From Linnemannia hyalina (taxonomy: Eukaryota; Mortierellomycota; Mortierellomycetes; Mortierellales; Mortierellaceae), in assembly GCA_019671135.1 (NCBI GenBank), contig JAHRHY010000003.1, positions 1,426,001-1,490,000 of the forward strand: a DNA stretch of 64,000 nucleotides, written 5' to 3'. Of this stretch, positions 24,701-35,552 are shown piece by piece; position 1 is the stretch's first letter, and each line of letters begins with the position of its first letter. Made by a program: the position numbers and the translations under genes. The notes under the pieces were generated by a model. It was given only the letters and a program-made list of their open reading frames with translations. It made no database searches and was not told the origin of the DNA.

Positions 24701-27336
24701 ATCGCCAGTTTGCAGATGATTGTTCACCCTCCTGCCGCCCCTGGTTTCCTCAAGGACAAGGCCAAGCTCAAAGCCCAACAGGATGAGGTTGCAAATGAAG
24801 TTGGGAGATTCTGCGTTGGGCTGTTGCCTCAGCTTTTCCTGAAATATGGTATCGATGCTGTCCGTGTTCGATCTGTCCTTGTCATCCCTCAGATCGTTCC
24901 TCTGAACGTCTATCTGGACATGCGCATGATTGCCGTAAGTGTCAATGATCTGGTTGCTCGCCATTGTTACACAGTATTCATTGTTCACTACACTAACATT
25001 ATCTACACATTTCTGTAATGCACACATTTTTAAGGCATATGAGGATCTCGTGGACGAGGTGGTGAAGGTTTTCAAGAAGCACACAGAACCCTCTGTTCTC
25101 CATACCGCTGCCGTGACGATTAGAGCATTCCAGGGGTACGAGGTCTTAAAGACCTCGCATGAAGCCAAGATTGAAGCTTTGGGAGCATCGCTCCTCGAAT
25201 CTTTCTTGAACTTGATCGCAACTGTAAGTCCCGGATTTCGTTGTTGACCATAGTTTCCGTATTTTTTTGGCAACCTAGAGATGGTCATTGACGCGACTTT
25301 ATCTCTATTTTGATGTTAGGAGGAGGATATGACCGAACAGGATGCCCAAGAGGAGATGACTCTTGCCCTCCGAAGACTCGAGCATTTGGTCAAGTGCACA
25401 GACGTTACCTCAAGGACGCCCCGTGAATCTACCCAGAACCCCTTTGATGGGCTTTTGAAGGTCGTCGGACGCTACAAGACTGCTCAGGGACCCGATGCCG
25501 AGGTGGGTGTGAAGCTAGCTTTATATTGTTTGGCAGAGCTCAAATCAGAATATTGACATGCGGCATCCCTCTACTATTATTAGTTGACTATCTCGGCTCT
25601 TTCGATTTCTTTCCTATGGATCTCATGGGTATGCAGGAATAACGCCTCAAAGCACGGACAGGATGCGGATTGGACAGAAGATGATGCCCAGGAGATGCTT
25701 CACATGCGAGACGCGCTCGTCCGGACGATCTCTGGCTTGACTGACAAGGACAACCATGATGTCGATGCTCGTCTTCGACGCAAGGCTTTCCAGGTACTTG
25801 GTGACATCTACTGGCTTTTTGGCGGAGATATGTTCCACTCGTCGAAGGGCGCCAACCGTCATAGCCTGTACATGACCTGCCCTGAGGCGACTCAAGCAGA
25901 GTGTGAGAGCTTTGTCCGCTCGGAATTGGATCTGTGGGGCGAGAAGGTTCGGGAGAAGGCGAAGGCAATTCAGGCAGCCAGGACACCAACGGCAGGTACC
26001 GATGGGGCAGGAGCAGATGCCAACCCTGAGAACGATATGGACGGAGCAGAGGGGGGTGCTGACGCTGAAGAGCTTTTGGAGGATGAGAAACTTGCTGCTG
26101 CTCAGATTGAACAAGAGGATAAGTATGAGATGTTTGGAACCGTCTTTTCATTCATGCGTCAGATTATCCTCAAAGACTTCAGCATGGAGCATGCCGTCGC
26201 TGTGGTTGCCCAATACGGCCGCTTTGGTGCAGAGTTTGACGAGGGTGTGAAGCGAGTTATTGCGGCAATCAAGGCTCAAACCACCTCTAGTGCTTCCAGA
26301 CAAGCGAACCAGCAAAAGACCGAGGTCTTTATGTCGGTGTGCATGGCCTCCCTCAAGCAGGTAATGCCACGTCTGATTGTTTATTTATCTCTTTCATAGA
26401 GGCGCTTTTGGGAGCTACATGTTAACATACCATCTGCGTTTTGTGTATTATACGTATAGGCTTTCGAGCTCTTTGTGGATGGACATGTCAGGTCGACGAA
26501 CCAGGCACTCCAGCTGGCAAAGGTCTTGATCACAGCTATAAGGCCACCAGGTTTCATGCAGACCATCAGAGCGGGAATTGACGTGGGCCTTGTGTGGAAC
26601 ATGCAGAGACAGGGTATCAACCATGCGATTGAGAAGATTGTGGCCTATGATCAAGATGACGATCAGGTCAAGAAGGCCAAGATGGTCAAGTTCTTTGATA
26701 TTCTCAGTCAATTGCTCTTTGGTATCCAATCCAGGACCGCCGAGATCACCACAATGTAAGTCTCCTGACGTTGTTCCATTTCCCTTGGATGACATATCTA
26801 GCATGGTTTGTTGTACCTCGTGCTGATAATGATTGTTTTGACTCCCATTATGTAGGCAAGAGTTGGTCAAGTCCAAGTGCGAAGAGAAGTCTCTGGCTGT
26901 GGATGATGATAATGTCTGGGAGCCATTGCGGCAGTACCAATCCAAGCTGGAGAAGTTGATGCACAAGGCCACGGTTGAGCATGCTGCTGCGGCAAAAAAG
27001 GCGGAGGACGCTGCGCGACTTCGGGACGAACAACAGCAGCAGCGGCAAGACAAAGAGCAAGAATTGCACGATGTTGATATGGAAGCTGAGACGACCAACC
27101 AAGACGCAGATGCCGCAGCAACAGCTGTAGTCGATGAGTCTGTCCCTGAGGCCGAGAAGGTTGCCGGAAAGAAGCGTCTTGCAACCCCTGAGGAAGACGA
27201 GGAGGCTGGAGCGAGTCATGATGGACACAAGCAGAGGCGGACGGATGATGTCGATGAACAGGCTAGCGATAATGAGAGCCGTTCGAGCGAGCAGGGTGTT
27301 GCCGTTAACGAGACCAAGCGTCTTCGTGTTCGCTAG
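21770..27336 (+). CDS. SCC3: cohesin subunit SCC3 / STAG (Psc3, Irr1 family)
   Basis: Thirteen exons keep phase and give 1,469 aa: 21770-21787, 21884-21956, 22069-22755, 22848-23056, 23152-23321, 23415-23651, 23744-24449, 24551-24934, 25035-25223, 25320-25502, 25584-26360, 26460-26755, 26856-27336. SCC3 is the HEAT-repeat subunit that binds the SCC1 kleisin in the chromosomal cohesin ring and is needed for sister-chromatid cohesion. The N-terminal 260 residues are basic and acidic disorder (EEQEDKDDEEEEEV; RRSGRSAPTRS). The STAG domain is seen in FDYPIVSKAKEFKKFKKNLL and FRPFRHTAAVVALNLVMSLAE, and the stromalin conservative domain in YVLRWRDVDPLVRSDCVREL. The C-terminus is a charged disordered tail. 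The protein is longer than yeast Irr1 (1,150 aa), mainly from its ends. The first exon is only six codons, so the start is the least certain part. Confidence 0.9.
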
Positions 27337-27699
27337 ACACTGCATATTTTTTTGAACACAGTAAACTCCATGTAATAAAAGCAAGATAGCAGAACCAACT
27401 CGATCGTTGTTCAATAGCTTGACACTGGCAAGGGGAGCAAGCAATGATCAACGGAATAAGATCAAACATGATAGCAGAGTAGAGTGAAAGAAAAGGAGTT
27501 TATTTGACAATGCTGATGAAGGAAGAGGATGGTTGATTTTCTACGACCATTGAAGGCATGGCGAGAAAAGGATATGATGTGGGAGCAGATATAGGTGTGT
27601 TGTATTTGTCTGGTATGGATCTACTATGCACATTGGTTTTGTTTCTTTTGCCTCTATCACTCAGCAAACGTCTTGATTGCAAGAGAGGTTCCCTGTAAT
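27337..27699. other. convergent intergenic region
   Basis: These are the 3' flanks of SCC3 (plus) and RPS27 (minus). An AATAAAA-like signal lies near 27373 for the plus-strand gene. No gene is seen. Confidence 0.5.
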
Positions 27700-27954
27700 T
27701 TACTGGGGCTTCTTGCGGAAGGAGACACCCTCGGAGAGACGGGCAAGACCACCGGTGGGCTGTGAGAGGACAGTGCTACATTTCTTGCAGGCGACGACGG
27801 TGTCGGCGTGGGAGAAGATCGAGGTGATGGTCTGGCAGGAGTTGCATTTGACGTCCATGTAGAAGGAGTTTGGGCTCTGGATGATGCGCTTGAGCTTGTG
27901 GGTCTGGGATTCCTTGAGGGGGGAGGGGTTCAGGATGTCGACGGCGAGAGTCAT
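27700..27954 (-). CDS. RPS27: small ribosomal subunit protein eS27
   Basis: This is a complete single-exon frame of 84 aa, the normal length for eS27, a zinc-ribbon protein of the cytosolic 40S subunit. It starts [12 protein letters not shown] and carries the family core [19 protein letters not shown]. The zinc ligands are CNSC and, after 15 residues, CKKC. The C-terminus ([15 protein letters not shown]) is also typical. The ATG is preceded on its own strand by a run of ten A. A TATAAAAA box lies at 28117-28124, about 165 bases upstream, which suits a strongly transcribed ribosomal protein gene. Confidence 0.96.
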   Translation of the reverse strand: MTLAVDILNPSPLKESQTHKLKRIIQSPNSFYMDVKCNSCQTITSIFSHADTVVACKKCSTVLSQPTGGLARLSEGVSFRKKPQ

Positions 27955-28116
27955 TTTTTTTTTGCTGTTGTTTGGTAGTGGAGGGTGTGAGAGTGGGAAG
28001 GTGCTAACCGGAGTGTGAAGAGGGTAGTGTTTGAGAGTGAGAGAAAGGAAGAGAAGAGGAGGAGGAGGAGAGGATGTGGGGATGGAGAGAAAAAAAAAAG
28101 TGGGTGAAGACCTGGG

Positions 28117-28124
28117 TTTTTATA
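28117..28124 (-). promoter_or_regulatory. TATA box of RPS27
   Basis: TATAAAAA reads toward RPS27 on the minus strand, about 165 bases from its ATG. It is assigned by position and sequence only. Confidence 0.5.
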
Positions 28125-28442
28125 CAATTGTGGCTATGCTTACGAATGGTCAAATGTAGGCAACCAACCTGGCTTGGCAAACGTCCTTGACTTTTTGTTT
28201 TTTGCCACTCCGTACAACTCCCGATCTTTAGATCCGGGATAAAGAAAGGCTTCTTTGGCCACCATTTACTCGTCAGGTCTAAGGTGAAAAGAGAAATGTG
28301 GGCAAAGAAAATTGCCTTTTGAGGATGGGATGAGTGACATTGGCTGGAACAACCAGGTTGGCTTCTTTTGCTATCTGTCAATGGCTTGCTTGGCAGGAGG
28401 TTGAACTGTCATTGGTTGTACGGTCCATGTACAGTACATGTA

Positions 28443-28641
28443 CAGTCAGGGCCACGAAGTATGGTACTAAGGATTTAGAATAGGGAAACAATTCATTCGA
28501 GAGATATAGCCGTGCGGGCACTAAGGGATTATAGTACCAGTACCTTGGACCTGTGCTTTTGAAGTAGTTCTTTTGAATTGGTAACATGACCCAATTCAAT
28601 CGTATTCTATTCCTTAGTACCATACTTCGTGGCCCTGACTG
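28443..28641. mobile_element. MITE with Tc1/mariner-pogo-like ends and TA target duplication
   Basis: The element is 199 bp with terminal inverted repeats that are identical for 31 bases (each starts CAGTCAGGGCCAC) and imperfect for about 10 more. It is flanked by TA at 28441-28442 and TA at 28642-28643, the target duplication expected for Tc1/mariner/pogo elements, whose ends often begin CAGT. There is no coding capacity, so it would need a transposase supplied in trans. It lies between RPS27 and the LIM gene, in the shared upstream region. The near-perfect ends suggest recent insertion. No second copy was found in the window by eye. Confidence 0.85.
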
Positions 28642-29218
28642 TACATGTATGGGATCCTGAGGATCAGACAGGCAGAGACTCTCTTGAACGACATGATATT
28701 TATTTCAGACTAGGATCTTCAAAGAACTCTCCCTCGTGTCAGCGGCTAAGCCCGATGGGCTCGTTACTCGAGGCAGCGAGTGTCTAGACCCGATCGACGC
28801 CCTCCGAGTTTGTTTGTTTCGAGTGCAAACCATGTCTTGGTGTGAAAAGGAATAAGATGTGTGGTAGGACCATCAGGACGTGTTGTTTATGCTAGTTCTC
28901 TCCACGAGAGACAAAAAGCAGTTGAAAAAAAATCAAAGTGGCAGTTGAGACTGTAACATTGGAGGGGTTTTATCCTGAGCGTATATGCATATGTTGATGA
29001 GCTTGTTCTCACTCTTGCTCGCTGAAAACCCCAGGACAAACCCTTTAAAAGATACGCTGATATGGCTCTCCTATTATTCGACAACCCACCTTCCCTCCCT
29101 CCCTCGTCCCCCTCTCTGCAGCAGAATAAATCATACAAAAAAATTCCCATTCGCCTCCCTCCTTTCTCTTACTTCTCCATCACTTCACACTCTTCCACTA
29201 CAACTCATCAAAAGAAAA

Positions 29219-30485
29219 ATGATGTCCACTCGCCCCTGCGGAAACTGCAAGAAGACTGTTTATGTCAATGAAAAGATGGATGCGGAGGGGCGCTGGTACC
29301 ACCGCCCCTGCTTCAAGGTACATTCCTCTCTTATTTTCCATTCGTAAAATTCTTTTATATTGACACGCGACTGAAGTTCAATTTTTGACATTTTCAACAC
29401 TGCCCTTCTTATGTTTGTAGTGCATGGCGCCAAACTGCGGGACATCGCTCACGATGCGCACGTTCCAGATGGCAGCCCTGGACGAATCAGTAATTGACGA
29501 ACTGACCCGCCGGCCCTTGAAGGTTCTTGTCTGCAAAGAGCACGTCCCCATGCCCAAGGCCACCATCAGCTCCGACTCGCTCAGCCTCAAGCACTCGACC
29601 TCGGCCCCCAAACCAGCCATGGCCGGTCTTCATCGTTCCCTCATGGGCGATCGCAGCAAGGATGGTCAAGCAGAGGAAGGCGAACACACCCCCACCAAGG
29701 CCTACTCTCCACGCTCGCTCGATCAAGGATCGCATGCTAATTTCCTGAAGGGAGGACTGACCAAGGAACAAAAGGACGCGCCACTCTCTGTCTCGACTGC
29801 TGCGACGTCTTTGACTTCTTCAAAGTCTCATGATGCCCTTCACTCTGGCGGCTCTAGCGCCAATGCCCATACCCCCAAGTCTGCGGAATCCGAGGTCCGT
29901 TCAATGTTGACTACCACGCTACCAAAGTTCCGTGGCGGCCGGTTCACAGTTGCGCCTTCTTCTGCTACCGCAGATTCGATGGCCGTCTCGCATACTGCGG
30001 CAGAGAATGCTCAAGACCCAACCAAGGACGACGATTCGTTCAGGACCATTCCTATCCGCCACCGCGATTACGGTCATACCGAAGGTGACCTTGAGGAAGA
30101 AGATAACAAGCAGGAGCGTACCTTTACCATGAAAACATCCCACAACAACAAACACAGCAGCCACGACATCTACAACGAGGACCTGCTCGACCCCCACGCA
30201 GAGTTGCGCGACGTTGATGTCTCGCTCGAAACGGTCGAGGATGTCTCCAAGCATATCGACCACGATCACATTCATATCAACCTCAAGGACGCGCATGCAG
30301 TCGATGAGGCTGAGGTCAAGGCCCCCCACGACGAGAAGGAGGATGACAAATTGGTCAGTATGGCGTTCCAATCCAAATTGATGGACCAGCACTCCAAGAA
30401 GGACGATGCGGAGGTTGATGATGACGAGTGGGATGCTACTCCTGCTGATGATTATAGTCGTCGCGATACCGTTGCTGGCATGTAA
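29219..30485 (+). CDS. LIM-domain protein with disordered acidic C-terminus
   Basis: Two exons (29219-29317 and 29421-30485) give 387 aa. A single N-terminal LIM zinc domain covers residues 7-80: CGNC, then WYHRPC, CMAPNC and VLVCKEH supply ligands for the two zinc modules. LIM domains bind protein partners, often linked to actin or signalling. The rest is disordered and Ser/Asp/His-rich, with an acidic end (DDAEVDDDEWDATPADDY). The only other pattern is FRGGRFTVAP, which contains an RFx[V/I] peptide like those in the kinase about 8-12 kb away. Two consecutive ATG codons open the frame; the first was taken. The exact orthologue is not recognised. Confidence 0.82.
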
Positions 30486-30885
30486 TTTGACAAAAGAATG
30501 TATCACGAACTATTGTAGACCATTGTACTTTTCTGTAGAATAATAAATGACTTCGCCAACTCTCCTGACCACAGTTCAAAATGCAAAAAAAAAAAAACGA
30601 ATAATCAAGAGGCAAAAGGTATTCCCAGTCCGGGGATCGAACCCGGGCCTTGTCGGTGAGAGCGACAAATCCTGACCACTGGACCAACTAGGAAATTACT
30701 TGTTAAATACCTCGTTTCTAGGTTTAATTAGTTTCTACGGCACACAATATGTTTACGTCACCGTACTTCAATGTTGCACGTCTAACTCCCGGCCACACTC
30801 TCAAGTTTGTAATTTGATGGCGTCTTTTTCACGCGATTAGCTTTTTGTACCGCCCTTCAACTTCAAGAACGACGACCGTAGACAG
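30486..30885. other. intergenic region containing tRNA-Glu
   Basis: It carries the 3' flank of the LIM gene (AATAAA near 30540), the minus-strand tRNA-Glu at 30621-30694 and the promoter of ASH2. Nothing else is supported. Confidence 0.5.
30621..30694 (-). tRNA. tRNA-Glu (anticodon CUC)
   Basis: Read on the minus strand the sequence folds as a full cloverleaf. The acceptor stem TTCCTAG pairs with CTGGGAA (one T-G pair). The anticodon stem is TGTCG/CGACA around loop CTCTCAC, giving anticodon CTC, which reads GAG. The T arm is GGGTTCGATCCCC, a good B box. There is no intron. A TTTT stretch follows about 4 bases downstream as a pol III terminator. The discriminator base is T, which is less usual for tRNA-Glu. 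Confidence 0.92.
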
Positions 30886-33872
30886 ATGGCGAATTACGAC
30901 TCAGAGCAGCTCAGCTGGAACACTGCACACACCATCAACCGCCAGGGACAGTATTGCTACTGCGGACATGACAGGCGTCTGGATGAACTATCGCTTCAAT
31001 GCAAAGGTATAAAACCCTTTTGCAGCTTTCCCGCCAAAACAATTCAATGAAGACTCCTCTGAAACAACGCTCTCCAACCTCCTCTCCTCTTCGCGACAAT
31101 CCATTAACCGCAGCCCCTCCTCCTCACTCACTCACTATCAATACTCTCCCTCAGGCTGCCACAATTGGTTTCACGCCTCATGCATAGAAGTGCCCCTCGG
31201 ACCCGTCGTCCCCTTTATCACAAACTACAAGTTCCTCTGCAAGGCCTGCGTCCTTAAACCCACCGGAAGAAGCCACCAACAACAACAGGAGCCAAAGGAA
31301 CCAAAGGAACCAGGATCAGTCCCTGAATTCTTCGAACGCGTCACAGCAGGGTGGAAAGAGATTTGCGCCACCACCATCGCCAATCTGATTATACAAGAGT
31401 ACCTCAAGGAGGCTCGACAGTCCAAGGGAGGACCTGGGCCAAGCAGGGATCCACCAAACGAGGAGAATATGTGGTCCAAGAATGCGGATTATATGGATTG
31501 GAAAGAGTATCGATACTACTTTAACAAGAAGGATCATATCCTGCCATATGTCGATCGGCATTGGAAGGCGCTTTGTACAGATCGCAGCAGGACTACTACC
31601 TGGTAAGGATTTACTCAAAGTGTCCACTTCACGCTCAAACGTATTTTTGACCCACGCTTCCTCCTTGAATTTTGTCAACATATTTTTACGAATACTTTTT
31701 GTGTTGAATTTTTTTTTTCGATTGTAGGTGGGCAACGTTGGGAAGCTGCCTTTATATCTCTAAGGATGTTTTTGAAGCGACGGATGAGCAGGCGCGTTCA
31801 GCCTCGTCTGATTTCTGTTTGACAAAGGCCAACCTCTGGAACATGAAGCCAGGACACATCGCTGTAAGTCGTGTTGATTTATCATCGGATAAGTAATATA
31901 CCTTGCACTTATAAACACTACGGACCATATTTCATTGACACAAATGCATGTTTTGATCAAATAGAGCCACCAGTCGTCGAGTTCAAGGTCGCAGCTTCCA
32001 AAGGCACAGCGTGAAGGAAAGCGAAAGGCTAACGGAGCGACGGGCGAGGACATTGGAATAAAACGGACAGCTACAGGAAAATCAGAAAAGAAGACAAAGG
32101 GCGCCGGATCCAGTCATAACCGCGCACCAGCAACACCGCCCGTCACGTCTCACACCGCCTATATACCCCTCCCCAACACCGTCGTCTCGACCAACAGTGG
32201 CAACAACATCACCCCCTTTAGCACATCCAACGAACACCCCTACAACCGGAATAGGTTCAAGTATGTCACTTGCGAACCTGACCCTATCCTGCAGTACATG
32301 CTCTATCGACAGACAGCCAACCCGACGCTGGATGGTGTTCGTCTGTGCAGGGAGGACATGAGTCCGTATATGCTGATTGACGAGGAGTGTAAGACAATCA
32401 CGACTGAGAAGGGGTTCCGTATGGTTCGCGCGAACTGTGGTGTTCGGGAAGGTCAATGGTACTACGAGGTGACGGTTGATCGTGGAGGAGAGCCTCGTTA
32501 TGAGGGACGAGATGGAGCGCATGTACGACTCGGATGGGCACGTCGTGAAGGTAACCAGACAACTTACTTTTTCAATATCGAAGCTTGCCTGGACAAAGAA
32601 GATTATAGATACTGACGCCACTTTTTCTCTTGTTTGATAGCCACACTCCAGGCACCAGTTGGATTTGATGCGTATAGCTATGGAATTCGGGACACGACGG
32701 GCGAGAAGGTACACATGTCGCGAGTGACGCCCTTTGGAGAGTCATTCAAGACTGGGGATGTTATCGGACTATACATTTCACTGCCGCCAGATGGGAACGA
32801 AATGTCATTCTTCAAGAACAGACGACTTCGACGATCGTTTAAGTTCAAAGGCCAGCTCTATTTTGAATCGGTCGACTATTCTCCCACCAAGCGATACATC
32901 GAAATGGCAGAGTACGAAGCGACGCCGATCAAAACCAATATCGACAAGCCGATCCCTCCACCAACGATCCCCGGCTCCAAGATCATTGTATACAAGAACG
33001 GAGTCTGCCAGGGCGTGATGTGGCAAGACTTGTTTTCAGTATTGCCCATCGAGCAGAATGCGAAAGAAAAAGACCAGCTGCGTTTTGACGACGGCACGCT
33101 GGGATACTACCCGGTCATCTCTGTCTACAGGAACGGAACAGCCACGGCCAACTTTGGACCAGATTTCAAGTACCCGCCCAGCAAGGATCCCGAGGCGGAG
33201 GCAGAGAACAAGCGGATAACGGTCGAGCAGAATGTTTGGCGGCCAATGTCGGAGCGGTGGGAGGAAAAGCTGATTGAGGAGTGTCTCATTGACTTGGTGG
33301 ACGAGGTTGAGCTCTGGGTGTCTGAGCAGGCGGTTCTGGAGAGATCATTAGAGGCGTCGGCATCAAGTCAGGCAGGACGAATTGCTGGTCAGTCGCGGCT
33401 GCAGGAGTACGATCAGAGTGAGGATGACTACCGTCGTAGTCAGGACCGTTCGAGCGAATCGAGGATGGATCGATCTCGAGCGAGCGAGGATAGGGATCTG
33501 GACGACGCAGACCGTGACATTGATATGGGTACGCCTGCGGAGAGGGAGATGACTGAGGACCGTATGGACGATGACGATGAACGGAGAGATAGGGACAGGG
33601 ACAGGGACATAGATAGAGACAGGGAGAGAGACGACCACCTCCGGGACCGACTGGGTCATCGACAGAGCCACCACCACCACCACCGCCACGGCGATGACGA
33701 TTACTCGGGCGACGACCGTTTGCAGCAGGACGTTGAGATGCACACGCGTTACGATGACGACGAGTATGATGCGAGGAGAGGGGACCCAGACGATCAACGC
33801 CACAGTAGTAGCCATAGTAGCCACAGACGGGATGATCAAGTGTCAGACGATGATGACAGACATTACCAGTAG
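30886..33872 (+). CDS. ASH2: COMPASS subunit ASH2/BRE2 (PHD-like plus SPRY)
   Basis: Five exons keep phase and give 840 aa: 30886-31006, 31155-31602, 31728-31863, 31965-32550, 32641-33872. ASH2L/Bre2 is a core subunit of the Set1/MLL (COMPASS) complex that methylates histone H3 Lys4. The N-terminal zinc finger shows CYCG, QCKGCHNWFHASC and FLCKAC (residues about 25-75), followed by the winged-helix region. The SPRY domain is clear: RMVRANCGVREGQWYYEVTV, HVRLGWARRE, YSYGIRDTTGEKVH, GDVIGLYISLP, and late in the domain YYPVISVYRNGTATANFGP. The last 120 residues are an Arg/Asp/Glu/Ser/His-rich tail not found in short yeast Bre2. The plant and animal-like full layout, with zinc finger and SPRY in one protein, is kept here. 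Confidence 0.92.
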
Positions 33873-33990
33873 CAGGCCGTCTAGTCCTACATTCTCTATT
33901 GGGTTTTTAACTAGCCGTATGTTTTGTATTGGGTTTTAAGCTAGCCCGATGTTTTCCACAGGGTTTTTGTCTAGTACGGTTTTAATACAC
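33871..33990. repeat. 30-bp minisatellite, four degenerate copies
   Basis: CTAG recurs at 33881, 33911, 33941 and 33971, exactly 30 bases apart. A GGGTTTT block recurs at 33901, 33931 and 33961. The array overlaps the ASH2 stop codon at its left end and lies in its 3' UTR. Confidence 0.7.
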
Positions 33991-34173
33991 GAATACCTTG
34001 GTGTGCATAATGAACATTAAGGTTCGAAATGATAGTAACTGGCCGTAATCATGACGAAATATAAGAGGTGTAGTGAGAACTTGAAATTCTACGCGGGTCT
34101 ATGCGCACATTCAATAGTGCTGTCATCGTTCTCAACACAAACAGGCAGCAGCACAAAAATAGGCAAAAATAGG

Positions 34174-34180
34174 TATAAAA
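34174..34180 (+). promoter_or_regulatory. TATA box of the hydrophilin-like gene
   Basis: TATAAAA lies 82 bases upstream of the ATG at 34262, a suitable spacing. The 389-base gap 33873-34261 otherwise holds the ASH2 3' UTR repeats and this promoter. Confidence 0.5.
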
Positions 34181-34261
34181 GAAGCAGCTTTCCCCGCTCT
34201 TTTTTTTTCCCACCATTATTCAACAATTCAACAACTCAACTTTCACCAACAACTACCCAAA

Positions 34262-35251
34262 ATGACTAAACCAGGCACCCACACCACCACCACATCAACC
34301 ACCACCACATCCGTCCCACCCACGGCCATGGAAAAGGTCAAGGATAAGGTTTCCCAGATGGCCGATAAGATCACCGGCAAGCCACACGATCCCCTTCAAC
34401 CCCACGTCTACCACGACTCGAACCAGCCCGGCCCTGGATTCCATGGAGCCAACCAGCCCCCAACCAACACTGGCAACGCCACCAACCCCGCGGGCACTTA
34501 CAATGCTGGTCAGCAGCAACCCATCAATCCTCTAAACACCCAGGATCGTCAACAACAAAACTATAACAACCAGCCGAGGACCATGCCTATGCATACCGGC
34601 GCTGCAGCTGCTGGTTCTGCCGTCCCCCACGGAAACACGGTCGATCGTGCCGCTTACCAGGACACGCTTGGCGGTCACCAAGGTGTTGCCGGCAATGTCG
34701 CACCCGCTGTCCCACCCAGAGACGACAACAAAGCCCACCATGGTATTTTCGGCCATAAGGACAAGCACCAAACCACGGCCACGGCCCCTGGCGGCGCTTA
34801 CGCCACAGACCCCAACCTGGTCCATCCCTCCGTCATCCCTCACCAGCAGACGACCGCCGGCGGTCTTCAGAACCCAGCAGTCGCAGGCCCAACGGGTACG
34901 AGCCACGTCCCAACCTACAACCAGAACATCCCCCCAACCGCCACCTCTGCTGAGCAGGTCAACCCTTCCGCTGGTGGTGGAGGTCTGATGGGAAACCACC
35001 AGGATCGCCATTACCAAACCCATGTCCAGAGCACCATGGCTGGCCCCGGCGCCACTACTACCGCAGCTGGCACACAGATCCCATCCACGAACACCAGCAA
35101 TAACCCCGTCCCTATGAACCAGGGCGCCCCCGTCTACAACAACAATGCTGCTGCTCCTGGAGGAAATCTTCCTCAGACAGTCCCTGCCATGGGCGCCCCT
35201 GGTACCACCACTGCTGCTGGCACCCACATGCCCAACCAATATGGCGCTTAA
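34262..35251 (+). CDS. hydrophilin-like, Gly/Pro/Gln/His/Asn-rich disordered protein
   Basis: A single exon of 329 aa opens in AAAATGAC after a TATA box. I do not recognise a named family. The only helix-forming segment is N-terminal, MEKVKDKVSQMADKITGK (residues about 21-38), amphipathic and Lys-rich like LEA/stress-protein repeats. The remainder is rich in Gly, Pro, Gln, His, Asn and Thr, has no Cys, and is almost free of bulky hydrophobics. It has weak internal repeats (PGATTTAAGTQIP / PGTTTAAGTHMP; GNVAPAVPPR). This composition fits desiccation- or stress-linked hydrophilins, which is inference. The coding sequence uses strongly C-ending codons, suggesting high expression. Confidence 0.75.
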   Translation: MTKPGTHTTTTSTTTTSVPPTAMEKVKDKVSQMADKITGKPHDPLQPHVYHDSNQPGPGFHGANQPPTNTGNATNPAGTYNAGQQQPINPLNTQDRQQQNYNNQPRTMPMHTGAAAAGSAVPHGNTVDRAAYQDTLGGHQGVAGNVAPAVPPRDDNKAHHGIFGHKDKHQTTATAPGGAYATDPNLVHPSVIPHQQTTAGGLQNPAVAGPTGTSHVPTYNQNIPPTATSAEQVNPSAGGGGLMGNHQDRHYQTHVQSTMAGPGATTTAAGTQIPSTNTSNNPVPMNQGAPVYNNNAAAPGGNLPQTVPAMGAPGTTTAAGTHMPNQYGA

Positions 35252-35552
35252 GTGATTTTTTTTTCTTACCCTCCTTCCTCTTGCTCCCAGCGTCCTTGTA
35301 CATAATTCTTATTTGATGACTGAAAATAAAACAACTCGATGTTAATGTATCAACAACAACAGCTTTGGCAGAAAAACAAATGTTCATTTTAAGTTATAAA
35401 ATTTGAGGGGGGTATGAAAAAAGGAAGATTAGGTGAAGGCTAAAAGTAAAGAAGTATTGGACTTCGTCCATGACAACGAGAAGGGGAAAAAAAGTGCTTC
35501 AGCTCAACCGGATTGCGCCTTCTCCAAGATCAAAGGAGAGGGCAGACATGTC
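35252..35552. other. convergent 3' intergenic region
   Basis: It separates the hydrophilin-like gene and ISC1. AATAAAA lies near 35324 on the plus strand. No gene is seen. Confidence 0.4.

Larger units (their letters stand above)
27955..29218. other. divergent intergenic region between RPS27 and the LIM gene
   Basis: It holds the RPS27 promoter, the MITE, and the LIM gene promoter. The latter is C/T-rich at 29080-29210. Between them, 28735-28830 contains several short self-complementary stretches (for example GCCCGATGGGC and ACTCG...CGAGT) that could fold, but I cannot assign an RNA family. Confidence 0.5.

Noticed and set aside
24617..25288. 223-codon frame on the minus strand
   Set aside because: It crosses two SCC3 introns and exons with no splice logic of its own and no recognisable motif.
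31482..31727. Plus-strand frame overlapping ASH2 exon 2
   Set aside because: It is an out-of-frame shadow; the ASH2 frame with its SPRY domain explains the region fully.
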